From contig NZ_JBBMFC010000015.1 of assembly GCF_040096225.1 (NCBI RefSeq), positions 26,146-90,145 on the forward strand: DNA of 64,000 bases, read 5' to 3'. The stretch is from Hominiventricola aquisgranensis (GTDB lineage Bacteria > Bacillota > Clostridia > Lachnospirales > Lachnospiraceae). Positions 1 through 8,803 of the stretch are shown in pieces. The notes beneath the pieces are model-generated. The model made no database searches, was not told the origin of the DNA, and was given only the letters and a program-made list of their open reading frames with translations. The translations under genes were made by a program, and so were the position numbers. Each line of letters begins with the position of its first letter. Position 1 is the stretch's first letter.

Positions 1-363
1 TGGCTCCTTTCGTTTCGTTCGGGTTGACAGGCCGGAACGAAACGGGGCGGGGAGCGGCAGCCCACGCCCAGGCGCTCAAAGAAACGGGTTTTGTGAGATA
101 TGAGCCACAGTATATAAAAAGCGAGCCACAACTCACTTTCATGAGCATGGCTCGCTGCTGCGTTATTGGAATATTTTTCGTAGTGGCATGGGCGTCCGCC
201 GTACAAACGGTAAACCCCGCCTTATTTTGACCTCCTTTGTGTTGGCGCTCTCATCCATATCCCCCTTTACTCTGAAATATGAGTTATAACTCACTTTGCG
301 TGAGCTGTATGGTTATTTATATGAGTGGAAGCACACCCTACAATGATGTAGAGATGATGTGTA
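1..363. other. Region upstream of the XRE regulator with repeated CTCA/TGAG palindromes
   Basis: I see no convincing gene here. A minus-strand frame follows an AAAGGAGG at about 230-237 but lacks a usable start codon. The motif AACTCACTTT followed by TGAG occurs at about 133-147 and again at 288-302, and a perfect 14-bp palindrome overlaps the second copy. Confidence 0.4.
280..293. promoter_or_regulatory. Perfect 14-bp palindrome, candidate operator of the XRE regulator
   Basis: TGAGTTATAACTCA is a perfect inverted repeat 70 bp before the XRE start codon, followed by a CTCA-N7-TGAG motif that also occurs near position 135. XRE proteins commonly bind such short palindromes and control their own gene. 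The link to this regulator is inferred. Confidence 0.35.
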
Positions 364-693
364 GTGAACAATCCGCTGGATCTATTTGCATGGAAGGTGC
401 GGTCAGAACGGAAGCGCCAGCATCTGACGCAGAAGCAGTTAGCTGAACGCCTCGGTATGAACCCCCGCACGATCATAGATTTGGAGACCTGCCAGAGTAA
501 TCCGAAATTTGAAACGGTGGTCCTTGTCGCCAAAGAACTGAATATCAGCGTGGACGCCGCTATCTTCCCAGAAATGGTAAATCAGACAGTCTCGAAAACA
601 GTCGTGGACTTCTTTGCCGGGAAAAGCGAAGCAGAGATCGAAAAATTTATCGCGCTCTGCAAACAGGCGGAAGCCTTCCAGAAAGACGAGTAA
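364..693 (+). CDS. XRE-family helix-turn-helix transcriptional regulator
   Basis: This 109-aa protein has a Cro/CI-type helix-turn-helix at about residues 9-63 (core LTQKQLAERLGMNPRTI). It is followed by a short helical tail (about 64-109) that may form a dimer or partner interface. The start is GTG at 364, the first candidate in frame, with a weak ribosome site. Regulators of this size often control excision or transfer genes of mobile elements. It faces the DtxR gene convergently, and the two share a terminator hairpin that includes its own stop codon. Its targets are unknown, and the palindromes upstream suggest autoregulation. Confidence 0.8.
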   Translation: MNNPLDLFAWKVRSERKRQHLTQKQLAERLGMNPRTIIDLETCQSNPKFETVVLVAKELNISVDAAIFPEMVNQTVSKTVVDFFAGKSEAEIEKFIALCKQAEAFQKDE

Positions 694-726
694 CGCGGTC
701 GGGTTCGATGTGCCCGGCCGCGTTAC
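690..726. terminator. Bidirectional terminator hairpin between the XRE and DtxR-type genes
   Basis: GTAACGCGGTCGGG (690-703) pairs with CCCGGCCGCGTTAC (713-726) apart from one G:T pair, giving a 14-bp GC-rich stem. It lies between two convergent genes. T-runs are weak on both sides, so the hairpin is certain but termination is inferred. Confidence 0.6.
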
Positions 727-754
727 TGTTTCACCCGTTTGCTATGCGGGCAGT

Positions 755-1126
755 TTATTCTTCTTTTGTTTTGTAAGCATTTTTCAGATGCTCGAAGGAC
801 TCCTGGCTGATGACATGCTCCATCCGGCAGGCGTCCTTTTCCGCCGCTACAGGGTCTACGCCAGCCTCGATCAGCCGGTCGGTAAAGAAGCGGTGCTTTT
901 CGTAGATTTGCTCCGCCACTTCCCGGCCCACGTCGGTCAGGTGCAGGAAATAGTCGCTGTCCATTGTCAGGAAGCCGCCGTCCCGCAAGGTAGCCACTGC
1001 ATGGCACACGCTGGGCTTTGACACCTCCATGTGCCGGGCCACATCTACGGAGCGCACCATACCGCGTTTCTTTTGGAGAACAAGGATGGTTTCCAGGTAG
1101 TTCTCCCCGGACGCATGAAGTTTCAT
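755..1126 (-). CDS. DtxR/MntR-family metal-dependent repressor
   Basis: This 123-aa protein has a winged helix-turn-helix at about residues 5-60 (SVDVARHMEVSKPSVCHA), then a metal-binding/dimerization helix with EKDACRMEHVIS near residue 99. That resembles the DtxR segment carrying the metal-ligand Cys-Glu-His residues. It is short and lacks the SH3-like third domain, as in MntR. It is the last gene of the uptake operon, 11 bp after the second ABC half-transporter. In this family the metal-loaded protein represses uptake genes, so iron or manganese control of the operon is expected. Iron is favoured by the metallophore-type transporters and the DtxR-like Cys. Confidence 0.85.
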   Translation of the reverse strand: MKLHASGENYLETILVLQKKRGMVRSVDVARHMEVSKPSVCHAVATLRDGGFLTMDSDYFLHLTDVGREVAEQIYEKHRFFTDRLIEAGVDPVAAEKDACRMEHVISQESFEHLKNAYKTKEE

Positions 1127-1137
1127 CTGAACCTCCT

Positions 1138-2874
1138 TTACTGAGCCAGCTTCCAGCCGATGGCCTCCTGTCTGGCCGATACAAAATCGGCATACAGGCC
1201 CTTTTGCTGGATCAGCTCCGCATGAGTGCCGCGCTGGACGATATGAGCGTTGTCCAGTACAAGGATCTGATCGGCGTTGCGGACGGTTTTCAGACGGTGG
1301 GCAATCATGATGATGGTCTTGTCATGGGTCAATGCCTCGATAGCCCGCTGCAATTCATCCTCATTCTCCGGGTCAACGCTGCTTGTTGCCTCGTCCAAAA
1401 TGATGATAGGTGCGTCCTTCAGCATGGCGCGGGCGATGGAAATCCGCTGTTTCTCGCCGCCGGACAAAGTACCGCCTCCCTCGCCAATCACGGTGTCATA
1501 GCCATCCGGCAGGGCAGAAATAAAGTTATGGCAGCAAGCCTTTTTCGCCGCTTCAACCACTTGTTCATGGGTGGCGTCCGGGCAGCCAAACTTGATATTG
1601 TTCTCAATCGTATCTGCAAAGAGGTATACGCTCTGGAACACCATCGAGATATTCTTCATCAGGCTGTCCAGCTTGAAATCTCGTACATCCGTACCGCCTA
1701 TGGTAATCTTCCCGGCATTCACATCCCAAAAGCGGGCAATCAGATTGCACATAGTTGTTTTGCCAGCGCCAGAGGGGCCGACTATCGCCGTTGTTGTCTT
1801 TTCCGGGATGGTAAAGCTGACTTGATCCAGTATTTTGCGGTCTGCGTAAGAAAAATCCACCTTGTCAAACACGATCTCACTGGACTCCGGCGTAATGTCA
1901 ACGCCTTTTTCATCCATTACCGGCGTGTCATCAATGGAGTTTGCCGTATCCATCGAGGCCGCCAACATTTGCAGCAAAGAGGCCATATTCCCGGCGTTCT
2001 CCAAATCGTTGAACACCATGAAAGAAGCAATTACCAAAATCAGGCCATAGGCCAGCGGCAGGGAGCCGTCCAGCCAGGACCAAACCGAGGCCAAAAGCAG
2101 CAGGACGATGAACACCCGGACAACGGCCTGTTTGATGGCGTCATAGGGAACACTGGCCTTTGTCAGTTTCAGGTTGTCCCGGCAGCTCGCCTTAATTGCA
2201 CTGCCAATAGACTGCGTGCTGTCCCGTTCCAGCCCAAATGCTTTAACAATCCCCATGCCCTGAATGTACTCCAACACGGACTCTACAAGGGACTCCTGTG
2301 TGTGCTGGCGTACCCCGCTGAGCGCGGCAGATTTGCGAAGCGCCAGTTCCGCCGCCGCAAGGTAAATCAGGACACCAGCAACGGCCACGAGACCGATCCG
2401 CCAGTCAAATACCAACAGGACGATGACAAGGGCAACCGAGTTGAAAAAACCGCCCAGCACTGACACCAGGACACGGGCTGCTGAGTTCTCTACATCGCCC
2501 AAAGTTGTTGTGACAATGGCGGTAATGTTCCCGATACTATTCTTGTTGAAGTAGCCCATCGGGATGTAGCGCAGCCGATCTCCGATGTGGATACGCTTTT
2601 CCGCCACCATGCAATAGCCGGTTTCCGTTTGCTCCATCGTGGAGAAATAGGTCGTAATAATACGCCCAATGAGGGAAACGGCCATAATCCCCAGCGAAAG
2701 CCAGATAAACTTTCCGTCCCGGTTGTCAGATACCAGCGCGCCGATCACTACAAAGAGGGCGGCAAACTGCATGGCTGAAAACAGCCCGGACAGGAATGAG
2801 AATAACAGGGATTTTTTTAGAAGCCCCTTTTTGCTGCCTGCAAAAGCAAAGATTTTTTTCAATGTTCCATACAT
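1138..2874 (-). CDS. ABC half-transporter, membrane and ATPase domains fused (YbtQ/IrtB-like)
   Basis: This 578-aa type IV ABC half-transporter has six membrane segments in about residues 15-300. Walker A (GPSGAGKTT) lies near residue 370, the signature LSGGEKQR near 475 and Walker B IIILDEAT near 500. I chose the ATG at 2874 over one at 2925 because a GGGGG ribosome site precedes it and it clears the stop of the upstream gene by 14 bp. It probably forms a heterodimer with the next upstream gene. In yersiniabactin, mycobactin and equibactin systems such exporter-fold pairs actually import metal-siderophore. Substrate and direction are inferred from the operon. A peptide or drug exporter remains possible. 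Confidence 0.85.
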   Translation of the reverse strand: MYGTLKKIFAFAGSKKGLLKKSLLFSFLSGLFSAMQFAALFVVIGALVSDNRDGKFIWLSLGIMAVSLIGRIITTYFSTMEQTETGYCMVAEKRIHIGDRLRYIPMGYFNKNSIGNITAIVTTTLGDVENSAARVLVSVLGGFFNSVALVIVLLVFDWRIGLVAVAGVLIYLAAAELALRKSAALSGVRQHTQESLVESVLEYIQGMGIVKAFGLERDSTQSIGSAIKASCRDNLKLTKASVPYDAIKQAVVRVFIVLLLLASVWSWLDGSLPLAYGLILVIASFMVFNDLENAGNMASLLQMLAASMDTANSIDDTPVMDEKGVDITPESSEIVFDKVDFSYADRKILDQVSFTIPEKTTTAIVGPSGAGKTTMCNLIARFWDVNAGKITIGGTDVRDFKLDSLMKNISMVFQSVYLFADTIENNIKFGCPDATHEQVVEAAKKACCHNFISALPDGYDTVIGEGGGTLSGGEKQRISIARAMLKDAPIIILDEATSSVDPENEDELQRAIEALTHDKTIIMIAHRLKTVRNADQILVLDNAHIVQRGTHAELIQQKGLYADFVSARQEAIGWKLAQ

Positions 2875-2888
2875 CTGACAACACCCCC

Positions 2889-4634
2889 TTACATCTGGTC
2901 TTTCGCGCCGATGTGCGCCTGCCACATATCCCGGTAGAGGGGGCAGGTTTCCAGCAGCTTCTCATGCGTACCCTGTGCGTGGATGTTTCCATCCTTCACC
3001 ACAACGATGTTATCTGCGCCAACAATGGTAGACAGCCGGTGTGCGATCACAATCAGGGTCTTGCCGACAGTCAAAGTGGAAATGGCTTTCTGCACCAGCG
3101 CCTCATTCTCTGGGTCGATATAGGCAGTTGCCTCGTCCAAAATGACAACCGGCGCATTTTTCAGCATGGCGCGGGCGATGGCAATCCGCTGGCGTTCACC
3201 GCCGGAAAGATGGGAACCGGCGCTGCCGACAACCGTATCATAGCCATTATCCAGCTTGCGGATAAAGGCGTCGCAGCCGCTTTGTTTGGCTGCCTGCTCC
3301 ACCTCTGCGTCCGTGGCACTGGGTCTTCCCATGCGGATATTCTCCCGGATACTGCGGTTAAACAGGTAGTTGTCCTGAGATACATAGGAAATCTGGTCTG
3401 CAATTTCAGACAGCGGCATATCCTTCAGCTCATGGCCGCCGAGGGTAATGCTGCCGGATGTAACATCCCAATACCCGGCAATCAGCTTCGCCACCGTAGA
3501 CTTGCCGGAGCCGGACGGCCCTACAAGAGCGGTCATGGTTCCGGGGTGGATGGCGAGATTCACATCATGCAAAACCTCTGTTGTCCCGTCATAGGAAAAC
3601 GACACAGACCTAAGAGAAATGCCGGTATTTTCCAGCTTGATCGGTGTTTCTTTATGGTTCAGTTCTTCGGCGTTCAGAAGCTGGCTGATTTCTTCCACAT
3701 TTGTCCCCAGTACAGCCAAATCGTCCGTAAAGGTAAAGGCCGCAATAATCGGCCCAATCAGCCCCAGCGAGAAAATCACAATGGACAGGAAGGTGGAAAG
3801 CTCCAGACTGCCGGAGAGCCAGAATGCAAAACCGCAGGGCAGCACGCAAATCAGCACTGAGGGCAGGATGGCGTTGTAGGCGCTCATGGTTTTCTGGTTT
3901 TCCCGCATCCAGTCCACATAGTAGTTGGCGTTATAATTCACCGCGTCAGAATATTTTTTGTAGGAACCGGCGGATTGGCTGAACGCCTTTACCACCTCAA
4001 TCCCGCCGATGTATTCTACAATGGCGTTTGCCATCTGCTTTCCCGCTTTAACCGCGCCCTCCCATTTGACGGGATAATTCTTCATACCGGCGGACATGAC
4101 AGCAAGGCCCACCACCAGCGTAACAAGGGACAGGAGCGCCATGCGCCAGTCCATAACGAACAGATATACGACAATCACCAAAGGCACCAGCACATTTGCG
4201 GTCATTTCCGGGAGCAGGTGTGCGAAGGTCGATTCCATGCCTTCAACCCGGTCAACAATCGTCGTTTTATACTGGCCGGACGGAGTATCTAAAATCGTCC
4301 CCATCGGGACGCGAGCCAGCTTTGCGGTGATATTCTCCCGCAGATCACGCAGCGTGTAATAGGTCGCTGTGTGGGAAATCGTTGTAGAAAGACAGGAAAA
4401 TAGCACCTTCCCAAAGTAGCCGCACAGTGCAATAATACCAGCGGTCACATAGCGGGAAAAATTCTGTTCCCCAGACAACATCATTGTGACAATATGCGCC
4501 ACGCAGAAATAGGGCACCATCTGGCAGGCCACGCCTAATACTGCAAGGATAATACTGCCGATGAATTTCCCGTGATAGGGTTTGCCCCATCCCCATAAAG
4601 TTCCTATGGGTGAGTCTTTCTTTTCCTCCTTCAT
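2889..4634 (-). CDS. ABC half-transporter, membrane and ATPase domains fused (YbtP/IrtA-like)
   Basis: This 581-aa protein has an N-terminal six-helix membrane domain and a C-terminal ATPase. Walker A GPSGSGKST lies near residue 365, the signature LSGGERQR near 475, and Walker B VVILDEAT just after. It overlaps the upstream ECF ATPase stop by 4 bp and is followed after 14 bp by its partner half-transporter. The tandem arrangement indicates a heterodimer. It lacks the extra siderophore-interacting domain of mycobacterial IrtA. Placement behind an S-component/EcfT/EcfA set and before a DtxR-type regulator suggests import of a metal complex. That substrate is inferred. Confidence 0.85.
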   Translation of the reverse strand: MKEEKKDSPIGTLWGWGKPYHGKFIGSIILAVLGVACQMVPYFCVAHIVTMMLSGEQNFSRYVTAGIIALCGYFGKVLFSCLSTTISHTATYYTLRDLRENITAKLARVPMGTILDTPSGQYKTTIVDRVEGMESTFAHLLPEMTANVLVPLVIVVYLFVMDWRMALLSLVTLVVGLAVMSAGMKNYPVKWEGAVKAGKQMANAIVEYIGGIEVVKAFSQSAGSYKKYSDAVNYNANYYVDWMRENQKTMSAYNAILPSVLICVLPCGFAFWLSGSLELSTFLSIVIFSLGLIGPIIAAFTFTDDLAVLGTNVEEISQLLNAEELNHKETPIKLENTGISLRSVSFSYDGTTEVLHDVNLAIHPGTMTALVGPSGSGKSTVAKLIAGYWDVTSGSITLGGHELKDMPLSEIADQISYVSQDNYLFNRSIRENIRMGRPSATDAEVEQAAKQSGCDAFIRKLDNGYDTVVGSAGSHLSGGERQRIAIARAMLKNAPVVILDEATAYIDPENEALVQKAISTLTVGKTLIVIAHRLSTIVGADNIVVVKDGNIHAQGTHEKLLETCPLYRDMWQAHIGAKDQM

Positions 4635-6154
4635 TCTGTGGACACCTCCTTCTTCATATCACTCAGAAAAAACTTTAGCAGGCGTTTTCGGCCATCGCTG
4701 TCCTCTATGGAATAACTTTCCTGAATTTGCCCGTTTTCTAAGTGAAGGACATAATTGCAGCAGCGTAGAATAAATTCCGGGTCATGCGTTACCACAAGCG
4801 CAGTTCTTCCAGTATTCGCCACCTGATTAACAACATTGGCAACCTGCCTCATGTGAAACAGGTCAAGACCGCTGGTCGGTTCATCGAATAAAATCAGAGG
4901 GCGCTCCGAAGCAATCGCAGAGGCAACCGCCACGCGCTGCTTTTGGCCGCCGGACAGTCCCATCGGGTGGCAGTCCTCATAAGGCAGCAGGTCCATCTCC
5001 TGCAAGATTTCTCTTGCCCTCTGCTTATCCTCAGTTCTCATACTGAGCAGAATTTCATCCAGAACACTTTCGGTAAAGAGCTGGTGGTTTACATCCTGCA
5101 TGACCATATAACAGAGTTTCAATCGTTCTTTTCTGGAATAGTTCTTGCTCTGATCCTGCACCGTTCCTTTGAAGTGCTTTTCCAACCCACAGAGGCACCG
5201 GGCAAAGGTGGATTTTCCCGCACCATTATGTCCGATGATGGCCGTGGCGCTGCCGGATGGGAAAGAGGTTTCCGTTATATGCAAGGTTTCCGGCTCATGC
5301 TTATAGGCGAAGGACACATTCTTTATCGTCCAAACCGCCCCATTCATTCTCTGCGGCGTGCCTTCAACTTCTGAAAGCCCCGCAAGATCAAGAGGGCGCA
5401 ATCCCATATCGTCGCGCTGTTTTGCCGACAGGCCGCAAAATTCCTCTGCTGTATAATCACCGTCAATTTCTCCATCTTTCAGGTACAGGACACGGTCAAA
5501 GAGACCGGACAGATAATACAGCCGGTGTTCAGAGATGATGATGGTCTTTCCCTGCGATTTCAAAGTAAAGAGAAGCTGCCGGAAATCAGCGATAGCGTAT
5601 GCGTCAAGGTTGGATGATGGCTCATCAAGCACATAAATATCCGGGTCAATCGCCGCTGCCGATCCGCAGGCGATTTTTTGCTTTTCGCCGCCGGACAAAG
5701 AAAAAATACTTCTATCAAGCAGCGGCTCCAACTTTAGCTGTGCAGCTACACGTTTTACACGGTCACGCACAAGATCTTCCGCTATGCCGTGATTCTCTGG
5801 GCCGAAAGCCAGTTCGCTGGTCGTGTCCACATTGAAAAACTGAGAACGCGGATTTTGAAATACAGAACCGACTTTCAGAGAAATATCAAACAGTGACAGG
5901 TCACGGGTATCCTTTCCATCCAGATAGACGGAGCCGGTATAAGTCCCCTCATGATAATGGGGGATCAAGCCGTTAAACAACCGGGTCATGGTTGTTTTCC
6001 CACAGCCTGAAGTCCCGCAGAGCAGAACAAAAGAACCGTCCTCAATAGTGCAGGAAATATGTTTTAAAGCGCCACCGGCCTGCCTCTCACTGTCGGGAAG
6101 GGTGCTGGCAGGATAAGAAAAGGACACATCTTGACATTCAATCATTTTCTTCAC
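4631..6154 (-). CDS. Double ATPase subunit of an energy-coupling-factor transporter
   Basis: This 507-aa protein contains two complete ABC ATPase domains in one chain. Domain 1 has Walker A GTSGCGKTT near residue 48, LSGGEKQK near 155 and VLDEPSSNLD. Domain 2 has GHNGAGKST near 312, LSGGQKQR near 405 and LFDEPTSGLD. Fused EcfA1-EcfA2 chains of this kind drive group I ECF importers. It overlaps both neighbours by 4 bp (EcfT upstream, half-transporter downstream), so translation is probably coupled. It should power uptake through the EcfT and MptD-type proteins encoded just before it. Confidence 0.9.
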   Translation of the reverse strand: MKKMIECQDVSFSYPASTLPDSERQAGGALKHISCTIEDGSFVLLCGTSGCGKTTMTRLFNGLIPHYHEGTYTGSVYLDGKDTRDLSLFDISLKVGSVFQNPRSQFFNVDTTSELAFGPENHGIAEDLVRDRVKRVAAQLKLEPLLDRSIFSLSGGEKQKIACGSAAAIDPDIYVLDEPSSNLDAYAIADFRQLLFTLKSQGKTIIISEHRLYYLSGLFDRVLYLKDGEIDGDYTAEEFCGLSAKQRDDMGLRPLDLAGLSEVEGTPQRMNGAVWTIKNVSFAYKHEPETLHITETSFPSGSATAIIGHNGAGKSTFARCLCGLEKHFKGTVQDQSKNYSRKERLKLCYMVMQDVNHQLFTESVLDEILLSMRTEDKQRAREILQEMDLLPYEDCHPMGLSGGQKQRVAVASAIASERPLILFDEPTSGLDLFHMRQVANVVNQVANTGRTALVVTHDPEFILRCCNYVLHLENGQIQESYSIEDSDGRKRLLKFFLSDMKKEVSTE

Positions 6155-6888
6155 CCCCTTGCGGCAAGCACATAGATTTGCGCTGCAAATGCTCCCAGAC
6201 AGATCAGCAGGAAAATAACATCCTGCACATGAAAACCCAGCTTACAGATATTCGTCCGTTTTACCGGGCCTCCCAATCCCCGCGTAAGGGCTGCCTGGGA
6301 CAGTTCCTCTCCGATTTTGACGGAGCAGATCATCATGGGGACAATCCGATACTCTAAAATCGCACCGACTTTTCCACCACCAAAGCGGACGCCACGCATC
6401 CGCATGGCGTCCCCAATAGCGCTCCATTCTTCCGCAACCGTGGGAAAGAAGCGAAACATCACAGACATAGGAATGGTGATCTGCTGCGGCAGGTGGAGCC
6501 GTTCCATCGCCGCAACAAATTCGCTGACCGTGGTTGTCGTTACCACGAAATATCCCATGACCACGCTGGGGGTGAACCGCAGAAGAATACCAACGACGGC
6601 CACCGCGATGTAGTTTGCCACGCCGGTCAGTCGGGACAGGCCGAACATTTCCAGACACAGGCTGCCTCCGAAAATCAGGATATAGAGAAAAGCACCTTTC
6701 CATTTTCTGGCTGCTGACAAAAGTAACAGCGGGATCGCCGCCAACACGATGATGTAATACTGCATGACACCTTCATACGAACCGCCTAAAATAAAGACAG
6801 CTATGGTAATCAGTACCGCCAGTTTTGTCCGGGGGTCTAATAAAATTCCGCTATTGTTTTTTTGACTTGCAAGAAGTTCGCGGCTCAT
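6151..6888 (-). CDS. EcfT transmembrane coupling subunit
   Basis: This 245-aa membrane protein of the CbiQ/EcfT family has several hydrophobic helices. It carries the two Ala-Arg-Gly-type coupling motifs that contact the ATPases, visible as AMRMRGVRFGG near residue 160 and AALTRGLGG near 205. It connects the EcfA dimer to the substrate-binding S component. It overlaps EcfA by 4 bp and the S component by 1 bp, as part of one transcription unit. Confidence 0.9.
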   Translation of the reverse strand: MSRELLASQKNNSGILLDPRTKLAVLITIAVFILGGSYEGVMQYYIIVLAAIPLLLLSAARKWKGAFLYILIFGGSLCLEMFGLSRLTGVANYIAVAVVGILLRFTPSVVMGYFVVTTTTVSEFVAAMERLHLPQQITIPMSVMFRFFPTVAEEWSAIGDAMRMRGVRFGGGKVGAILEYRIVPMMICSVKIGEELSQAALTRGLGGPVKRTNICKLGFHVQDVIFLLICLGAFAAQIYVLAARG

Positions 6889-7469
6889 TACACAATTCCC
6901 GCCCGCTCAAAGTGCTTTTTGAAAATCTTCCGTCCGATCAGGCCGCCGACAAGACCACTGACGAAAGCAGCAATAAGCAGTATCGGCAAAATCCAGTCTG
7001 GCATATAAGTCATGAGCGTGTCGGCATATTCCTGACCGTAGCCGGGGAGCAGGTTCTGGTAGTAAGCATCACGCGTTACAACGATGGGAATAAACGCCCC
7101 GATGACCCACATGGAAAAAACGCCGTGGATCAGCACTTCACGCTTGGCGTTCTTGTAGTCACAGGCTTTCATCATAAAATCGGAAATCAGCCCGAAAATC
7201 AGCCCGGTAGGGATGCACCACCAGCCCATGCCGGTCAGCAACATAATGATACCGAGCAGCACCCCGCAGATGGTAAGCATACCGAATTTTTTGATTTTGG
7301 AGAAGAACAACATCATCGGAATACCGCCCACAAGCGGCACGATCACGCTGATAAGCGGAATGAAAATCGGGATAAAACCGATGGACGCCGCAGCGAAAAT
7401 GACGATAAAATAAATCGCCGTGAAAATACCGATATTGATGAGATCCTTTCCTTGCAATTTGTTGTTCAT
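6888..7469 (-). CDS. MptD-family (Trep_Strep) ECF transporter S component
   Basis: This 193-aa protein has about five to six hydrophobic helices and matches the putative ECF substrate-binding family called MptD or Trep_Strep. I chose the ATG at 7469 rather than 7487 because AGGAGG lies 7 bp before it. It is the first gene of the six-gene operon running to 755. The same family sits in the streptococcal equibactin-type loci together with YbtP/YbtQ-like transporters and a DtxR-like repressor. The ligand is unknown; a metallophore or metal complex is inferred from context. Confidence 0.85.
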   Translation of the reverse strand: MNNKLQGKDLINIGIFTAIYFIVIFAAASIGFIPIFIPLISVIVPLVGGIPMMLFFSKIKKFGMLTICGVLLGIIMLLTGMGWWCIPTGLIFGLISDFMMKACDYKNAKREVLIHGVFSMWVIGAFIPIVVTRDAYYQNLLPGYGQEYADTLMTYMPDWILPILLIAAFVSGLVGGLIGRKIFKKHFERAGIV

Positions 7470-7504
7470 TGCGAAACCTCCTAACATGATTACTTTCGTC
7501 TTGA

Positions 7505-7518
7505 TTAGTTCTTGCTAA
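7505..7518. promoter_or_regulatory. Candidate DtxR-type operator before the uptake operon
   Basis: TTAG-N6-CTAA (TTAGTTCTTGCTAA) lies 36 bp upstream of the first codon of the uptake operon. DtxR/IdeR boxes are palindromes with TTAG and CTAA half-sites, and a DtxR-type gene ends this operon. The site matches only the half-site cores, so assignment is tentative. Confidence 0.35.
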
Positions 7519-7618
7519 CCGACCCTAATGATAGCATAAATTCAGCTGTGCTTCTATGCACATATCGGTATTTTAAGCCCGTATAGCAAGGAGCTTTTTC
7601 GCTCTACCAGAATATCCA

Positions 7619-7647
7619 TTGACCAGGAGTTTTCTCGCAGGTATAAT
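7619..7647 (+). promoter_or_regulatory. Sigma-70 promoter of the AraC regulator gene
   Basis: TTGACC (7619-7624) and TATAAT (7642-7647) are separated by exactly 17 bp and read toward the AraC gene. Transcription would begin near 7654, leaving a very short leader. The promoter lies back to back with the uptake operon. Confidence 0.7.
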
Positions 7648-7667
7648 ACTATCAGCGATTTTGCGTG

Positions 7668-8660
7668 ATGAAAGGGGCGAAGCAGTTGCGTAACATGATA
7701 TACAACATTTTAGAAAACAGCGATGCTGTTTCTGGTGTGACCTTGAAAAACAGTCCAAATAGCAGCACATTGCTTTTGGATCGGGCAGATGGCAAGGGAC
7801 GCATGACATTCCATACGCTCTTTCCGGGGCTGACTTTGGCTTTTATTTTTGTAAACGCTCCCGTATGGCCGGAGTCGGATGAAAATTCAGATCTAAAGCC
7901 TTTGCTGATTAACTATTGCGTTTCGGGCAGAAGTGAATTGCTTCTGGATGACGGCTCCTACATTTACCTGAAGGAAAATGATTTTTGTGTCAGTGAACAG
8001 ACCGCACAGAAAGAATATATCTTTCCCACACGGCAATATCAGGGCATAAAAATATACTTTGACCTGCCACTTCTTTTACAGTCCTGCGGTGAACTTTTGA
8101 AATCTTTTTCACTTGACCTCCCTACGCTGGAAGAAAATTATTGTGGCAATCATAAGACATATATCAACGAAGCGGATAGTGAACTGGAAAATATATTTCA
8201 AAACCTCTGGCGGCTTTCTGAAAGGCCTTCTATCTTCCATTTGCAAATCTATACGCTTGAACTTCTCCACCGGCTTCTCAACATGGAAATCCGGCCTCCG
8301 AAAACCTGCGGCTTCTACACGGAAACGCAGGTTGAAATTGCAAAAAGGGCAGCGCAAATCCTTTCCGATGATCTTCGCCAGCACATTCCTGTACGGCAGA
8401 TTGCAGAACGCTTTTCGGTCAGTGAAACCAGCCTGAAAAACTATTTTCGAGGCGTATATGGACAGAATATATCCACTTGGCTGCGGGAAATCCGTATGAA
8501 CGAAGCCGCAAGACTTCTTTCGGACACAAAGCGTCCGATTGCCGAAATATCCGAACAGGTCGGCTACTCTAATCAAGGGAAATTTGCCGCCGTGTTCAAA
8601 AAGCAGTTTGGTCTTTCTCCTCTGGAATACCGGCGGTCAAAGAATTTGGAAAACATATAA
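7668..8660 (+). CDS. AraC-family transcriptional regulator of the uptake locus
   Basis: This roughly 330-aa protein has an N-terminal sensor region and a C-terminal pair of helix-turn-helix motifs in about the last 100 residues (IRQIAERFSVSETSL-type, then IAEISEQVGYSNQGKFAAVFKKQFG). It is divergent from the MptD-EcfT-EcfA-ABC operon, the position of YbtA in yersiniabactin loci, which activates transport genes when the siderophore is present. The start is uncertain: GTG 7665, ATG 7668 and ATG 7695 are all possible. The promoter excludes anything upstream, and a GGGG at 7674 is rather far from 7695. Function as ligand-responsive activator is inferred. Confidence 0.85.
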   Translation: MKGAKQLRNMIYNILENSDAVSGVTLKNSPNSSTLLLDRADGKGRMTFHTLFPGLTLAFIFVNAPVWPESDENSDLKPLLINYCVSGRSELLLDDGSYIYLKENDFCVSEQTAQKEYIFPTRQYQGIKIYFDLPLLLQSCGELLKSFSLDLPTLEENYCGNHKTYINEADSELENIFQNLWRLSERPSIFHLQIYTLELLHRLLNMEIRPPKTCGFYTETQVEIAKRAAQILSDDLRQHIPVRQIAERFSVSETSLKNYFRGVYGQNISTWLREIRMNEAARLLSDTKRPIAEISEQVGYSNQGKFAAVFKKQFGLSPLEYRRSKNLENI

Positions 8661-8667
8661 ATGTAGA

Positions 8668-8712
8668 GGCGGTATTATCACCTGTTAAAGGCAACAATAC
8701 CGTCTTTCTTTA
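8668..8712 (+). terminator. Terminator after the AraC gene
   Basis: GGCGGTATT (8668-8676) pairs with AATACCGTC (8696-8704), followed by TTTCTTTAG. It lies 8 bp after the AraC stop codon. Confidence 0.6.
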
Positions 8713-8803
8713 GATTTTTTCAGTAAGTCAGCCAAAATCTCCGTTTCAAATTGTAGTATTAGTAGGGAGAGAATACGAGGGTAGGGTTACGGTAGCAAGC
8801 ACA

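Noticed and set aside
24..230. Open frame of 68 codons at the left edge
   Set aside because: No ribosome site and no recognisable protein; the DNA is rich in repeats and probably regulatory.
1018..2463. Long + strand open frame opposite the ABC transporter
   Set aside because: Composition is that of an antisense shadow of a clear ABC transporter gene with full motifs on the minus strand.
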